Shown in pieces: positions 25,466 through 34,623 of a DNA stretch of 64,000 bases. Source of the stretch: Asticcacaulis benevestitus DSM 16100 = ATCC BAA-896 (lineage in GTDB: Bacteria > Pseudomonadota > Alphaproteobacteria > Caulobacterales > Caulobacteraceae); NCBI RefSeq assembly GCF_000376105.1, contig NZ_AQWM01000001.1:496001-560000 (forward strand), in the 5' to 3' direction. Positions within the stretch are counted from its first letter, which is position 1. Each line of letters starts with the position of its first letter. The position numbers and the translations under genes were made by a program. The notes below the pieces were generated by a model. It searched no databases and was not told where the DNA came from. It saw only the letters and a program-made list of their open reading frames with translations.

Positions 25466-27736
25466 ATGAAGAACACAACCTGCGCGCTTGTTGCCGCGCT
25501 GCTCTGCACGGCCTCCACCCTTCCCTTTATTGCCCATGCTGAAACTTTAGCTGAAACGCCGGAGGCTTCCGACGCGCCAAAAGAGGTGATCGTCGTCGGA
25601 CAAAAAAACACCCCGATCACCGTCGTGCCGCGCGGTCTTTCGGTCTCGCTCGGCCATGATCAGTTCGACGCGATCAACGCCGTCAATGTCGAAGACCTGA
25701 TGAAGTACGCGCCGAATTTTTACGTGCGTAAACGCTTCGTCGGCGATGATAATGCCGTAGTCGCCCTGCGCGGCGCCAACACCGTCCAGAGCGCCCGCAC
25801 GCTTGTTCTGGTCGATGGCTATGTCGTCTCGAACTTCCTCGGCAACCGCTACGACTATGCCCCCAAATGGAACGTCGTCGGGCCCGCCGAGGTGCGCCAG
25901 TTCGATATCGTCTATGGCCCCTATTCGGCACGCTACGGCGGCAATTCGATGGGCGGTGTCGTCTCGATCACTACGGAAGCGCCGAAAAAGAATGATATGT
26001 ACGGCTCCGTTCAGGCCTTCACCATGCCGTTCAAGGAATACGGCTTCGATGAGAGCCTCAGTGGCTATTCGGTCGAAGGCGGCCTGAATTACAAGGCCAA
26101 GGAGTCAGGCTGGTCGGCACGTGCTTCGTTCCGCCATTTCGAGAACACCGGCCAGTCGATGACCTATAATCTGCTGACCAAGTCGTCAGCCTCTGGCACC
26201 TATACGCCGGTCACCGGTGCCTATGTCGATGATCGTCTGGCCACCCCGGTCTTCGGCACCGCTTCGCCGGTCGATGTCGTCCAGGATCAGGCGCGCCTGC
26301 GCGTTGGCTATGCTTGGGATAATGGCTGGAAGGCCGACGCCCTCATCATGCTGTGGCAGACCGCGCAGGATCTGAACGATCCGCGCTCATGGCTTGTCGA
26401 TGCCAGCGGCAATACCGTCCTGCCGACCACAGCCGGCACCAAGGTCCGTTTTAATGGCGTCAACTACACGGCCAAGGGCGTGACCTATTCGACCATGGAC
26501 CGTACCGAAAGCCTGATGGGCCTGCGCCTGTCCGGCAACTGGCAGGGCTGGGACATCACCGGCAATCTGTCGCATTACGATATCGGCAAGTGGGACAACC
26601 GCACCTCGCTCGATATGGTCAACACGGCCGGCCAGCAGACGCTCTACGATCACCCGGGCTGGTGGACCTTCGACGGCACTCTTGAACAGGCCTTCGGACG
26701 TCATGCCCTCGCCTTTGGTGTTAGCGCCAACCAGTATGAGACCAGCGCCACGACCTGGAACACAAAACAATGGCGCACAGCCGCCAACCCTAGCCTGGCC
26801 TCGCAGGTTTTCGGCAAGACGGCGATCGCCGGCGTCTTCGCCGAGGATGAGATAGACCTCGGCCGCGCCGTCCTGACGCTGGGCGCACGCTTCGATGACT
26901 GGCGCGCCTTCGATGGCGGAACAACCACCGGCACCATAACGCGCGCTTACGCCAAGCGTCACGACACCGCTTTTTCGCCCAAGGCCAGCCTGCAGGGCGA
27001 TATCGGCGCCTATAATCTGCAACTGAGCCTAGGGACGGCCACACGCTTCCCCACGGTCGGCGAGCTGTTCCAGGGCAAGATCAATGCCGGCCAGACGGAG
27101 ATCGACCCCACCAGTTTCGATCCGAACCTCAAGCCGGAGATCTCGCACGATATCAGCCTGATCGCGCGGCGACGCTTTGACCGCATCACCCTGACCGCCA
27201 GCCTGTTCGACCAGTCGATCGATGATGCTGTCTATAGCTATCAGGGCCTGCTGGAGGATGGCACAGTCGTCAACCGCTATCAGAATATCGAGCGCATGAA
27301 CCAGTCCGGCGTCGAACTGATCTTCGAGTCGCACGATCTGCTGCTCGAAGGCCTGACGGTGGAATCGAGCGTGTCGTGGATGGACGCCCGCACGGAGACA
27401 AACACGTCGGCGCCGACAGCCGAAGGCGTGCAGTTTCCGCGGATTCCGAAATGGCGCAGCAATGGCAATCTGCGTTATGCCTTTACGCCGAAGCTGAAAG
27501 CCTCGCTCGGCTGGCGGTATGGCTCACGGCCTAATTCCGACCTGTTCGGTCTGGTGCGTGGCGATGCCTATGGCTTCCAGACGGAATACTTTTTCCTCGA
27601 CACGCGCATCAGCTATGATCTGACCAAGGCGACGCAAATCAGCCTCGGCATTGATAATCTCAATAATGATCAGGCCTATGTGTCACACCCCATGCCCCAG
27701 CGCAGCTTCATGCTCGAAATCAAGTATCGGAACTAG
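25466..27736 (+). CDS. TonB-dependent outer-membrane receptor
   Basis: A 756-residue receptor with signal peptide ending at about AHAETLAE. The TonB box region reads KEVIVVGQK; the plug domain has VNVEDLMKYAPNF, VALRGANT, VLVDGYVVS and the Arg-Tyr-Gly-Gly-NSMGGVVSI signature; a 22-strand barrel with many aromatic-rich strands follows. It ends in EIKYRN rather than in a terminal Phe. Start at 25466 (MKNTT) is chosen for the signal peptide. Sandwiched between a Cys-rich exported protein and a PepSY reductase, it likely imports a metal or metallophore. Confidence 0.92.
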   Translation: MKNTTCALVAALLCTASTLPFIAHAETLAETPEASDAPKEVIVVGQKNTPITVVPRGLSVSLGHDQFDAINAVNVEDLMKYAPNFYVRKRFVGDDNAVVALRGANTVQSARTLVLVDGYVVSNFLGNRYDYAPKWNVVGPAEVRQFDIVYGPYSARYGGNSMGGVVSITTEAPKKNDMYGSVQAFTMPFKEYGFDESLSGYSVEGGLNYKAKESGWSARASFRHFENTGQSMTYNLLTKSSASGTYTPVTGAYVDDRLATPVFGTASPVDVVQDQARLRVGYAWDNGWKADALIMLWQTAQDLNDPRSWLVDASGNTVLPTTAGTKVRFNGVNYTAKGVTYSTMDRTESLMGLRLSGNWQGWDITGNLSHYDIGKWDNRTSLDMVNTAGQQTLYDHPGWWTFDGTLEQAFGRHALAFGVSANQYETSATTWNTKQWRTAANPSLASQVFGKTAIAGVFAEDEIDLGRAVLTLGARFDDWRAFDGGTTTGTITRAYAKRHDTAFSPKASLQGDIGAYNLQLSLGTATRFPTVGELFQGKINAGQTEIDPTSFDPNLKPEISHDISLIARRRFDRITLTASLFDQSIDDAVYSYQGLLEDGTVVNRYQNIERMNQSGVELIFESHDLLLEGLTVESSVSWMDARTETNTSAPTAEGVQFPRIPKWRSNGNLRYAFTPKLKASLGWRYGSRPNSDLFGLVRGDAYGFQTEYFFLDTRISYDLTKATQISLGIDNLNNDQAYVSHPMPQRSFMLEIKYRN

Positions 27737-27739
27737 ACC

Positions 27740-29083
27740 ATGAAACATCAGGCCGGCACGATCAAAGACGCCGCACGAAAGATCATCGATTACCGCATGT
27801 TCTGGCGCTGGCATTTCTATGCCGGCCTGGTATGCCTTCCCTTTATCATTATCCTGTCGATCACAGGCCCGATCTACCTCTTTAAGCCGCAGATAGAAGC
27901 CTTCATTGACGCCAGATACGATCACCTGGCCTTTAGCGGCGCGCCGCAATCGGCCGAGGCGATGGTGAAGGCCGCCACGGCGGCCGTGCCCGGCTCGCGC
28001 TTCAAGACCATTGAGGTACGGCCCGATACGCACGACGCCGCGCGCATCACGGTGGTGAAGAACAACGAGAAAATCCGCCTCTATATCCATCCGCAAAACC
28101 TGAGGATACTGAAACAAGTCCCTGAAGAGGCGCGCTTTATGGAGGTCGTCAAGACTATCCACGGCGAGCTATTCGCCGGCCGTTTCGGCGAGGTCATCGT
28201 CGAACTGGCCGCCTGCTGGGCCATCGTGATGATCCTGACCGGGCTTTATCTGTGGTGGCCCCGAAACCCAAAAAGCGAAGCCAAAGGCATCGCCGGCCTG
28301 CTCTATCCGCGCCTTGATATGGGCAAGCGCATCTTCTGGCGCGATATCCATGCGGTGACCGGACTCTATATTTCCGCCCTGGCGCTGTTCCTGCTGCTGA
28401 CCGGCCTGCCCTGGACCATCGTCTGGGGCAACGCCTTCAAGTCGGTCCGCGCCATGGCCAGTCCGGCGCCGGTATCGCAGAGCTGGAGCCAGGGTCGCGC
28501 CGAGGAAAAGACGGCCCTGAAAGCTGAAGGCGTGGCAAAGACCGATCTCAGCCGCCTCGATGCCCTGCTCGATACGTCACGCGCGCTCGACCTGCCCGCG
28601 CCGGTCACACTGGCGGCGCCTGCCAAGGGCGCAACGCTTTGGAAACTGCAATCCGACACCGGCAACCGTCCGCAGCGCGTCACCCTGATGATCGACCCAA
28701 TGATGCTGGAGGTGATCAGCCGTGAGGATTTCCATGACAAGAAAGCGCTCGATCAGGTGGTTGGTTACGGTATCGCCGCGCATGAAGGGCAGTTGTTCGG
28801 GCCGATTAATCAGGCCTTGGGCGTTCTCACAGCGCTGGGACTGATGACCCTGTGCATAAGCGCCGTCGTCATGTGGTGGCAGCGCCGGCCGTCTGACACG
28901 CTTGGCGCCCCGCAAATCCTGCCCGATGAACGTCTGGCGCCAGGCTTGGCCCTTATCATCATTGTGCTGGGCATTTTCCTGCCGGTACTGGGCATCAGCC
29001 TGATCGCTATTGGCTTGATCGAGTGGCTTGTGCTGCGCCGTATCCCGCGCGTTCGTGACTGGCTGGGCCTGAAAAAGGCGTAG
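27740..29083 (+). CDS. PepSY-associated transmembrane protein (PiuB/ferric reductase-like)
   Basis: A 447-residue inner-membrane protein, three bases downstream of the receptor. Helices: near 22-46 (FYAGLVCLPFIIILSITGPIYLF in pieces), 158-180 (ending LTGLYLWWPR), 210-235, and three near the C-terminus. Conserved histidine/aromatic positions, WRWHFYAGL, KTIHGELFAG, DIHAVTGLY and AHEGQLFG, match PepSY_TM proteins that are thought to reduce siderophore-bound iron or handle other metals after TonB uptake. The closing of a three-gene uptake unit. Confidence 0.9.
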   Translation: MKHQAGTIKDAARKIIDYRMFWRWHFYAGLVCLPFIIILSITGPIYLFKPQIEAFIDARYDHLAFSGAPQSAEAMVKAATAAVPGSRFKTIEVRPDTHDAARITVVKNNEKIRLYIHPQNLRILKQVPEEARFMEVVKTIHGELFAGRFGEVIVELAACWAIVMILTGLYLWWPRNPKSEAKGIAGLLYPRLDMGKRIFWRDIHAVTGLYISALALFLLLTGLPWTIVWGNAFKSVRAMASPAPVSQSWSQGRAEEKTALKAEGVAKTDLSRLDALLDTSRALDLPAPVTLAAPAKGATLWKLQSDTGNRPQRVTLMIDPMMLEVISREDFHDKKALDQVVGYGIAAHEGQLFGPINQALGVLTALGLMTLCISAVVMWWQRRPSDTLGAPQILPDERLAPGLALIIIVLGIFLPVLGISLIAIGLIEWLVLRRIPRVRDWLGLKKA

Positions 29084-29086
29084 CGC

Positions 29087-29257
29087 CTATGTCTTGTCCT
29101 TGCTTTTCGATTGCCTTGACTCGCTAAGGGCAATGGCTACCGCTTGTTTGCGACTCTTCACCTTGTCCCCATGGCTGCTTTTCAGGTCGCCTTCCTTATG
29201 GGCGTGCATAACGCGCTCGACCGTATCGTCTTTGCTTTCGCCGGATTTGGGCATCAT
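29087..29257 (-). CDS. DUF6496-type small basic protein
   Basis: A 56-residue, Lys/Ser-rich soluble protein with the pattern MPKSGESKDDTVERVMHAHKEG, then KSRKQAVAIALSESR. This KxxKQAxAIAxSExR helix is typical of the DUF6496 family of short proteins of unknown role. Start at 29257 chosen because GGGAGA lies at a good distance. Convergent with the PepSY gene, four bases between stops. Confidence 0.75.
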   Translation of the reverse strand: MMPKSGESKDDTVERVMHAHKEGDLKSSHGDKVKSRKQAVAIALSESRQSKSKDKT

Positions 29258-29351
29258 GCATCTCCCTTTTCGCCCCACAAAAAGAGTGTGACCTGACAGA
29301 GAAAATTTCTATACGTAAGGCTAGGCTTGGGGCTTCAGGGGTGAGTCGGAC

Positions 29352-30497
29352 ATGATCGAAAAGCGGGCCATCGGGCCGGATATTTTGCGCGGCTTGGCCA
29401 TACTTCTGGTGATGAGCTGGCATATGCCGTGGGTCGATTACCCGCCGTTCTTCCAGCACATCAAGGATTTCGGCTGGCTGGGCGTCGATGTCTTCTTCGT
29501 GCTCAGCGGCTTCCTGATCGGCACCGAGTTACTCAAGCCTGTACACGCCGGACAGACGCCGGATCTGCGTGTCTTCTATCTGAAACGCGCCTTTCGTATC
29601 CTGCCGGTTTTCTGGTTGATGGTCACGATTTACGCCCTCTTCCCAACTTTACGCGAACGCGAGGCCATGTCGCCGCTGTGGCGCTACCTGACCTTCACGC
29701 TCAATTTCGGTCTGGATGCAAAAACCTTCGGCACCTTTACCCACGCCTGGTCACTGTGCGTCGAAGAACACTTCTATCTCATCTTACCGGCCATGGTTCT
29801 GATCCTGCGGCGTTTCAAAACGCCCTGGCCGGCCATAGCTGCTGTCGCCACCCTTCTGATTGGCGGCATGATACTGCGCCACCATATCTGGTCACTCTGG
29901 CACGCCGCTGGAGGTGATGGCGTCAAATTCTTCACCTGGTTCTATTACCCGAGCTATACCCGGTTGGATGGCCTTTTGATCGGGGTGTGTATGGCGGGCT
30001 TGCGCCTGTTTTACCCTATCTTGTGGACGCAGTTCGCCAGACCGCGCTTCACCCTGCCGCTCGCCATGCTGTGCCTGGGCGTTACCGGCTATATGAACCA
30101 GATCAACGGCGTGATCCTCAGCGAAACCGGCAGTCTCGTCTTCTATCCGTTGTTCAGCCTAGGCGTTGCCAGCCTGCTGGCCAGTTTGCTGGCTGCAGAG
30201 CGACATATCCAGCCGGCGCGCTGGACGGCTTTAAGTTATATCGCGGCGATCTCCTATAGCCTCTATTTGTCGCACAAGATCGTCTTCCATCTCGACGACC
30301 TGTTTATGCCAAAGGCCTGGATGACCGGCTGGATCCAGATCGCCATCTATTATGTCACCAGCATCGCTGTTGCCAGTCTCCTGTACTTCGCTGTCGAGCG
30401 CACCTTTATGCAGATGCGTAATCGCCTGCTGGCGCGCATGAAAAAGCCGCCTCAGAATACTGAGACGGCTTTTAAATCAATCGCTTCTGACAATTAG
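29352..30497 (+). CDS. Acyltransferase-3 family membrane O-acyltransferase (OafA/YrhL type)
   Basis: A 381-residue, roughly 10-helix inner-membrane enzyme that acetylates or acylates surface sugars. The family start GPDILRGLAILLVMSWHMPW holds the catalytic His24; GVDVFFVLSGFLIG is the next signature; then FLKRAFRILPVFW and the conserved HAWSLCVEEHFYLILP. No SGNH domain. Polysaccharide target unknown; no glycan cluster around. The last 18 codons contain a terminator-like stem (30442-30473). Confidence 0.9.
   Translation: MIEKRAIGPDILRGLAILLVMSWHMPWVDYPPFFQHIKDFGWLGVDVFFVLSGFLIGTELLKPVHAGQTPDLRVFYLKRAFRILPVFWLMVTIYALFPTLREREAMSPLWRYLTFTLNFGLDAKTFGTFTHAWSLCVEEHFYLILPAMVLILRRFKTPWPAIAAVATLLIGGMILRHHIWSLWHAAGGDGVKFFTWFYYPSYTRLDGLLIGVCMAGLRLFYPILWTQFARPRFTLPLAMLCLGVTGYMNQINGVILSETGSLVFYPLFSLGVASLLASLLAAERHIQPARWTALSYIAAISYSLYLSHKIVFHLDDLFMPKAWMTGWIQIAIYYVTSIAVASLLYFAVERTFMQMRNRLLARMKKPPQNTETAFKSIASDN
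30442..30473. terminator. Bidirectional terminator inside the 3' end of the acyltransferase gene
   Basis: AAAAGCCG-C-CTCAG (30442-30455), loop AATA, CTGAG-A-CGGCTTTT (30460-30473): a 13-bp stem with one mismatch, A-run before and T-run after, so it can work on both strands. It ends 24 bases before the acyltransferase stop codon, so it lies within coding sequence. Confidence 0.7.
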
Positions 30498-30537
30498 CTT
30501 AATCGCCTCGCGTAAGCTCGGGCGGCCAGTCGGCCTT

Positions 30538-30563
30538 GCCATCCTGCAATCATGCAGGATGGC
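30538..30563 (-). terminator. Strong hairpin just downstream of lpdA
   Basis: GCCATCCTGCA (30538-30548) pairs perfectly with TGCAGGATGGC (30553-30563) over a four-base loop. It begins six bases after the lpdA stop. No T-run follows on the minus strand, so it may protect the mRNA end, with termination at the stem at 30442-30473. Confidence 0.55.
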
Positions 30564-30569
30564 GGCTCT

Positions 30570-31970
30570 TTACAGGTTAATCATGCGACCATCGGCGTCG
30601 AGCGACGCTTCGAGGATGGCTTCCGACATGGTCGGGTGCGGGAAGACGGTGCCTTGCAGGTCTTCTTCAGTCGCTTCCATGGTGATGGCGAGGCAGAAGC
30701 CCTGCACCATTTCCGTGACGTTGGCGCCGATCAGGTGAGCGCCCAGAAGCGCGCCGGTCTTCTTGTCGAAGATCACCTTCACGAAGCCGCCCGGTTCGCC
30801 GGCGGCAATCGCCTTGCCGTTGGCCTTGAACGGGAAGCGGCCGATCTTGACGTCAAGACCCTTTTCCTTGGCGCCCTGCTCGGTGATGCCGACGCTTGCG
30901 ACTTCCGGCGTGGCGTAGGTGCAGCCGGGGATCGGCGGATTGAGGTTCGACAGCTTCTTGCCGGCGATATAGTCAGCAGCGTGAACGGCTTCATGGCTTG
31001 CCTTGTGGGCCAGCCAGGGCGGTCCGGCGCAGTCGCCGATGGCGTACAGGCCTTTGACGTTGGTCTTGCCATGGCTGTCGTTTTTCAGGTGGCCGCGGTC
31101 CATTTCGACACCCAGGGCCTCAAGGCCGAGGTTTTCGGTGTTGGCGACGATACCGACGGCGACGATGCAGCCTTCGGCTTCGAGAACTTCCGACTTGCCA
31201 CCGACCTCGACCGAGACCTTGACGCTGGAAGCGGATTTTTCAACCTTGGTCACCTTGGCGCCAATGCGGAACTTGAAGCCACGCTTTTCAAAGGCTTTCT
31301 GGGCCTCAGCGGAGACTTCCTTGTCCTCGACCGGCAGGATGCGATCGAGCGCTTCGACCACGGTCACCTCCGCGCCGAGCGAGCGGTAGAAGGAGGCGAA
31401 CTCGATGCCGATGGCGCCGGAGCCGATGACGACGAGCGACTTCGGCATACGGTTGGGCGTCAGGGCGTTGCGGTAGGTCCAGATGCGATCGCCGTCAGAC
31501 ACCGCGCCAATGGCGGGGATCTCACGGGCGCGTGCACCGACGGCCAGCATCACATTCTTGGCCTCGACGACCTGCTCACCGCCCTTGTTAAGCCTGACGG
31601 TGACTTTCGGTGCGTCCTTGCCGGGGGAAAGCGTGGCGAAGCCTTCGATCACATCGATCTTGTTCTTCTTCATCAGGTAGCCGACGCCGCTGTTGAGCTG
31701 CTTGGCCACATCACGCGAACGCTTGATGACCTTCTCAAAATCGTAGGCAGGCTTTTCACCGGTCAGACCGTAATCGGACAGGTGGTTGATTTTGTCGAAC
31801 ACTTCGGCCGATTTCAGCAGCGCCTTGGTAGGGATACAGCCCCAGTTCAGGCAGATGCCGCCTAAGAGTTCACGCTCGACAATGGCGACCTTGAGGCCGT
31901 TTTGCGACGCACGGATAGCGCCTTCATAACCGCCGGGGCCGGAACCGATAACAACGAGATCATAAGTCAT
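30570..31970 (-). CDS. lpdA: Dihydrolipoyl dehydrogenase (E3)
   Basis: A 466-residue FAD enzyme that reoxidises the lipoyl arms of PDH. FAD-binding IGSGPGGYEGAIRAS opens the protein; the redox disulfide is GGICLNWGCIPTK (two Cys five apart); NAD site VVIGSGAIGIEFASFYRSLGA in the middle; the C-terminal catalytic His-Glu is in FPHPTMSEAI. Last gene of the pdhA-pdhB-pdhC-lpdA operon, 13 bases after pdhC. Confidence 0.97.
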   Translation of the reverse strand: MTYDLVVIGSGPGGYEGAIRASQNGLKVAIVERELLGGICLNWGCIPTKALLKSAEVFDKINHLSDYGLTGEKPAYDFEKVIKRSRDVAKQLNSGVGYLMKKNKIDVIEGFATLSPGKDAPKVTVRLNKGGEQVVEAKNVMLAVGARAREIPAIGAVSDGDRIWTYRNALTPNRMPKSLVVIGSGAIGIEFASFYRSLGAEVTVVEALDRILPVEDKEVSAEAQKAFEKRGFKFRIGAKVTKVEKSASSVKVSVEVGGKSEVLEAEGCIVAVGIVANTENLGLEALGVEMDRGHLKNDSHGKTNVKGLYAIGDCAGPPWLAHKASHEAVHAADYIAGKKLSNLNPPIPGCTYATPEVASVGITEQGAKEKGLDVKIGRFPFKANGKAIAAGEPGGFVKVIFDKKTGALLGAHLIGANVTEMVQGFCLAITMEATEEDLQGTVFPHPTMSEAILEASLDADGRMINL

Positions 31971-31983
31971 GGAAATCAGTCCT

Positions 31984-33270
31984 TTACGCCAGCATCTTAA
32001 TCGGATCTTCGAGCAGGTTCTTCAGCGCCGTGATGTATTTGGCGCCAATGGAACCGTCGACGACGCGGTGATCGCAGGTCAGGGTCACGGTCATGACCGT
32101 GGCCACAGCCAGCGCACCGGATCTGACGACCGGGCGCTGTTCGCCAGCGCCGACCGACAGGATGCAGCCCTGCGGTTCGTTGATGATCGAGGCAAACTGC
32201 TTGATACCGAACATACCGAGGTTGGACACCGAGAAGGTGCCGCCCTGGAATTCTTCCGGCTTCAGCTTCATATCACGGGCGCGTGCCGCCAGATCCTTGG
32301 TCTCTTTGGCGATCTGCGACAGGGACTTGGTTTCGGCCTTGCGGATGATCGGGGTGATCAGGCCGCCATCGATGGCCACGGCCATGGCGACGTCAGCATT
32401 GTGGTGCAGGGCGATGCCTTCGGATGTGAAGGAGGCATTGGCTTCCGGCACGATCTTGAGCGCCAGGGCAACCGCCTTGATGACGATATCATTGACCGAG
32501 ACCTTGACGCCCTGCGATTCCAGCGCGGTGTTGATCTTGGTGCGTGCCGCCAGCAGGTTGTCGAGTTCGATATCGACGGTCAGCGGGAAGTGCGGGATAT
32601 CGCGGAAGCTCTCGGTCAGGCGGCGGGCGATGACCTTGCGCATATTGTTGAGCGGCACGAGGTCGTAGGAACCGGCGGGAATGCCCATCTGCTCCAGCGA
32701 TTGCACCTTGCGGGGCTCGGCAGCAGCCGTGCCAGCCGAAGCGGCAGGCGCCGCCTTGCCGGTGCCGGAAGCCAGAGCGGCTTCGATATCGCGCTTGATC
32801 ACGCGGCCATGCGGACCGGAGCCCGGAATAGCCTTCAGATCGAGCTTGTTGATCTCGGCCAGACGACGGGCCAGCGGAGACGCCGCGACGCGTGCGCCAG
32901 AAGCAGCAGGTGCGGCGGGCGGGGTAGCAGCTACCGGTGCCGAGGCAACCGGCGCAGGTGCAGCGGCGGCCTTAGGCGTCTCAGCAACTGGTGCGGCCTT
33001 CGGAGCGGGCTTGGCATCGCCGCCAGCCATTCCTTCACTTTTTAGGCGAGCGATCGGCGTATTGACCTTCACGCCTTCGGTGCCGGCTTCGACGAGGATG
33101 GCCTCGATCGTGCCTTCATCGACGGCTTCGACTTCCATCGTCGCCTTGTCGGTTTCGATTTCCGCGATCACGTCACCGGCGGCGACGGTATCGCCCACCT
33201 TGACGTGCCACTTGGCCAGAATGCCCTCTTCCATCGTAGGCGAAAGGGCCGGCATTAAAATATCAGTCAT
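31984..33270 (-). CDS. pdhC: Pyruvate dehydrogenase E2, dihydrolipoamide acetyltransferase
   Basis: A 428-residue E2. One lipoyl domain (1-78, lipoylated Lys in [10 protein letters not shown]), a Pro/Ala linker, a peripheral subunit-binding domain ([21 protein letters not shown]...GRVIKRD) and the catalytic acetyltransferase core ending in the [12 protein letters not shown] motif with the active His. Core of the PDH complex that makes acetyl-CoA. 12 bases downstream of pdhB. Confidence 0.97.
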   Translation of the reverse strand: MTDILMPALSPTMEEGILAKWHVKVGDTVAAGDVIAEIETDKATMEVEAVDEGTIEAILVEAGTEGVKVNTPIARLKSEGMAGGDAKPAPKAAPVAETPKAAAAPAPVASAPVAATPPAAPAASGARVAASPLARRLAEINKLDLKAIPGSGPHGRVIKRDIEAALASGTGKAAPAASAGTAAAEPRKVQSLEQMGIPAGSYDLVPLNNMRKVIARRLTESFRDIPHFPLTVDIELDNLLAARTKINTALESQGVKVSVNDIVIKAVALALKIVPEANASFTSEGIALHHNADVAMAVAIDGGLITPIIRKAETKSLSQIAKETKDLAARARDMKLKPEEFQGGTFSVSNLGMFGIKQFASIINEPQGCILSVGAGEQRPVVRSGALAVATVMTVTLTCDHRVVDGSIGAKYITALKNLLEDPIKMLA

Positions 33271-33282
33271 GCGGGTCTTCCC

Positions 33283-34620
33283 TTACTTGTACGTGACTTG
33301 CTTGACGGCGGCGATGATCTTCTCAACGCTGGGCACGGTCAGAGCTTCGAGGTTGGCGGCGTAAGGCATCGGCACGTCTTCCTGGTGGACGCGGGCCGGC
33401 GGGGCATCGAGATCATCGAAGGCCTCGGCGGTGACGCGCGCGGCGATTTCAGCGCCAACGCCCATCGGGCCCCAGCCTTCTTCTACGGTGACCAGACGGT
33501 TGGTCTTCTTCACCGAAGCGATGACTGTGTCGGTGTCGAGCGGACGCAGGGTGCGCAGGTTGACGACTTCGGCATCAATGCCTTCGGCGGCCAGTTGCTC
33601 GGCGGCTTTCAGGGCGAAACCAACCATACGCGAGTGGGCGACGATGGTGACGTCCGCGCCGGTGCGCTGGATCTTGGCCTTGCCGATCGGCAGGACGAAA
33701 TCCTCAACATCAGGGATGTCGAATTCGAGGCCGTACATCATTTCGTGCTCAAGGAACACGACCGGGTTCGGATCGCGGATGGCGGCTTTCAGCAGGCCCT
33801 TGGCGTCGGCGGCATCGTAAGGGGCGATGACCTTGAGACCAGGGATCTGGGCGTACCAGGCGCTGTAGTCCTGGCTGTGCTGGGCGCCGACGCGGGCAGC
33901 CGCGCCGTTCGGACCGCGATAAACGATCGACGACTTGATCTGGCCGCCGGACATATAAAGTGTCTTGGCGGACGAATTGAGAATGTGATCAATGGCTTGC
34001 ATGGCGAAGTTAAACGTCATGAATTCGATGATCGGCTTGAGGCCGGTCATGGCGGCGCCAGCGCCGATACCGGCAAAGCCCATTTCGGTGATCGGCGTAT
34101 CGATGACCCGGCGTTCGCCGAACTCTTCGAGCAGACCGCGCGACACCTTGTAGGCGCCTTGATATTGGGCGACTTCTTCACCCATCAGGAAGACCTTGTC
34201 GTCGCGGCGCATTTCTTCAGCCATGGCGTCGCGCAGGGCGTCGCGCACGGTAATCCTGACGGTCGGCGTGCCTTCGGGGATTTCCGGGTCGTTTTGCGGC
34301 TTGGCAGCGACCGGTGCAGCGGCAGGTGCTTCGGCTTTTGCTTCCGCCGGAGCGGCGGCAGGCGCCGGTGCAGCCGATGATGTACCACCTTCAAGGCGGG
34401 CGATCACCGAATTGACCTTGACGCCTTCGGTGCCGGCTTCAATCAGCAGGGCTTCGATCTTGCCTTCATCGACGGCTTCGACTTCCATCGTCGCCTTGTC
34501 GGTTTCAATTTCAGCGATCACATCGCCGGCGGCTACGGTATCGCCAACCTTGACGAGCCATTTGGACAGGGTGCCCTCTTCCATGGTCGGCGAGAGCGCG
34601 GGCATAAGAATATCGGTCAT
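33283..34620 (-). CDS. pdhB: Pyruvate dehydrogenase E1 beta with N-terminal lipoyl domain
   Basis: A 445-residue E1-beta. Residues 1-78 are a lipoyl domain nearly identical to that of E2 (lipoylated Lys in [10 protein letters not shown]), joined by a Pro/Ala linker to the transketolase-type beta subunit: [32 protein letters not shown] in parts, [14 protein letters not shown], and the C-terminal [11 protein letters not shown]. The extra lipoyl domain is a known trait of alphaproteobacterial PDH. Forms the ThDP-dependent E1 with PdhA. Confidence 0.96.
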   Translation of the reverse strand: MTDILMPALSPTMEEGTLSKWLVKVGDTVAAGDVIAEIETDKATMEVEAVDEGKIEALLIEAGTEGVKVNSVIARLEGGTSSAAPAPAAAPAEAKAEAPAAAPVAAKPQNDPEIPEGTPTVRITVRDALRDAMAEEMRRDDKVFLMGEEVAQYQGAYKVSRGLLEEFGERRVIDTPITEMGFAGIGAGAAMTGLKPIIEFMTFNFAMQAIDHILNSSAKTLYMSGGQIKSSIVYRGPNGAAARVGAQHSQDYSAWYAQIPGLKVIAPYDAADAKGLLKAAIRDPNPVVFLEHEMMYGLEFDIPDVEDFVLPIGKAKIQRTGADVTIVAHSRMVGFALKAAEQLAAEGIDAEVVNLRTLRPLDTDTVIASVKKTNRLVTVEEGWGPMGVGAEIAARVTAEAFDDLDAPPARVHQEDVPMPYAANLEALTVPSVEKIIAAVKQVTYK

Positions 34621-34623
34621 GGA

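Noticed and set aside
30552-34380. Long plus-strand frames (358-437 codons) across lpdA, pdhC and pdhB
   Set aside because: Shadows of the PDH operon on the other strand; no start signals or family similarity.
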